Shown here piece by piece: positions 6,279 through 6,369 of a stretch of 6,369 bases of DNA. The position numbers and the translations under genes were made by a program. Source of the stretch: Gemmatimonadota bacterium (lineage in GTDB: Bacteria; Gemmatimonadota; Gemmatimonadetes; Longimicrobiales; Gaopeijiaceae); assembly GCA_007129525.1 (NCBI GenBank), contig SKVI01000093.1, forward strand, positions 1-6,369. The letters run 5' to 3'. Each line of letters starts with the position of its first letter. The stretch's first letter is position 1. The notes beneath the pieces are model-generated. The model saw only the letters and a list, made by a program, of their open reading frames with translations, had not been told where the DNA came from and made no database searches.

Positions 6279-6369
6279 GGTCGCACAAAGATGCGACAAA
6301 ATACCCTTGGAGCAAGGCCACCCACCCGAGGCCGCGGCCCACGATCCACCGCGCCCTTCCCCCACCCCC
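6279..6369. other. Region upstream of alr, running into the window edge
   Basis: These 91 bases probably hold the 5' leader and perhaps the promoter of the block. Reading toward alr there is an AT-richer spot (TATTTT, about 6302-6297) just before the inverted repeat. No convincing -35 box lies at the right spacing, so no promoter is called. Other small symmetries are CCTTG-GAG-CAAGG (6305-6317) and the 10-bp palindrome GGCCGCGGCC (6330-6339). The alr frame stays open through the region to an ATG at 6365, but the low-complexity Gly/Arg/Ser translation does not resemble an alanine racemase N-terminus. Confidence 0.4.
6280..6297 (-). promoter_or_regulatory. Perfect 6-bp inverted repeat abutting the alr start codon
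   Basis: On the minus strand GTCGCA, six bases, then TGCGAC form a perfect inverted repeat ending one base before the alr ATG. In RNA it would fold a small GC-rich stem occupying the place of a ribosome binding site; in DNA it could be an operator. If alr starts at the upstream TTG (6299), the stem begins at the third base of that codon and lies inside the gene. The structure is seen; any regulatory role is inference. Confidence 0.4.

Noticed and set aside
6297..6302. TATTTT as a -10 promoter element for alr
   Set aside because: No acceptable -35 box is found about 17 nt upstream, and the Bacteroidota-type TAnnTTTG pattern is off by one base. Not strong enough to call.
1..6369. Terminators, RNA genes, CRISPR arrays, mobile elements
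   Set aside because: No stem followed by a T run, tRNA- or rRNA-like stretch, regularly spaced repeats, transposase or terminal repeats were seen. Gaps between genes are at most 33 nt, apart from the right-hand edge.

Overview
The window is a compact, high-GC (clearly above 60 %), single-strand gene block from a diderm (Gram-negative-type) bacterium. Every gene that can be supported lies on the minus strand, so transcription runs from the right edge to the left. A lipoprotein signal peptide followed by a signal-peptide-bearing beta-barrel candidate implies an outer membrane. The combination of high GC, a FadL/PorV-like barrel and an animal-type class I aldolase would fit Gemmatimonadota or a related lineage of the Fibrobacterota-Chlorobiota-Bacteroidota group. 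That assignment is inference only, because no rRNA or marker phylogeny is available here.

In transcription order (right to left) the layout is: a short 5' region at 6279-6369 with a perfect 6-bp inverted repeat against the first start codon; alr, alanine racemase (6278-5067); cdd, cytidine deaminase (5077-4634, 11-nt overlap with alr); an unrecognised lipoprotein (4637-3312, GTGA overlap with cdd); an outer-membrane beta-barrel candidate (3315-2116, ATGA overlap with the lipoprotein gene); mtaB, a tRNA t6A methylthiotransferase (2109-748, 6-nt gap); and a class I fructose-bisphosphate aldolase (714 to the left edge, 33-nt gap), cut by the window after its Schiff-base lysine. The junctions are so tight that one translationally coupled operon is the simplest reading. 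No internal promoter or terminator was recognised.

Four genes are housekeeping enzymes: D-alanine for peptidoglycan, pyrimidine salvage, tRNA position-37 modification and glycolysis/gluconeogenesis. The two central genes encode envelope proteins of unknown role, co-translated with each other, and are the least explained part of the window. The lipoprotein gene also contains a run of ten G on its coding strand. Loss or gain of one G would truncate the 441-residue protein to about 195 or 200 residues, which makes it a candidate phase-variation (or sequencing-error) site. No mobile element, CRISPR array, RNA gene or defence system was seen.
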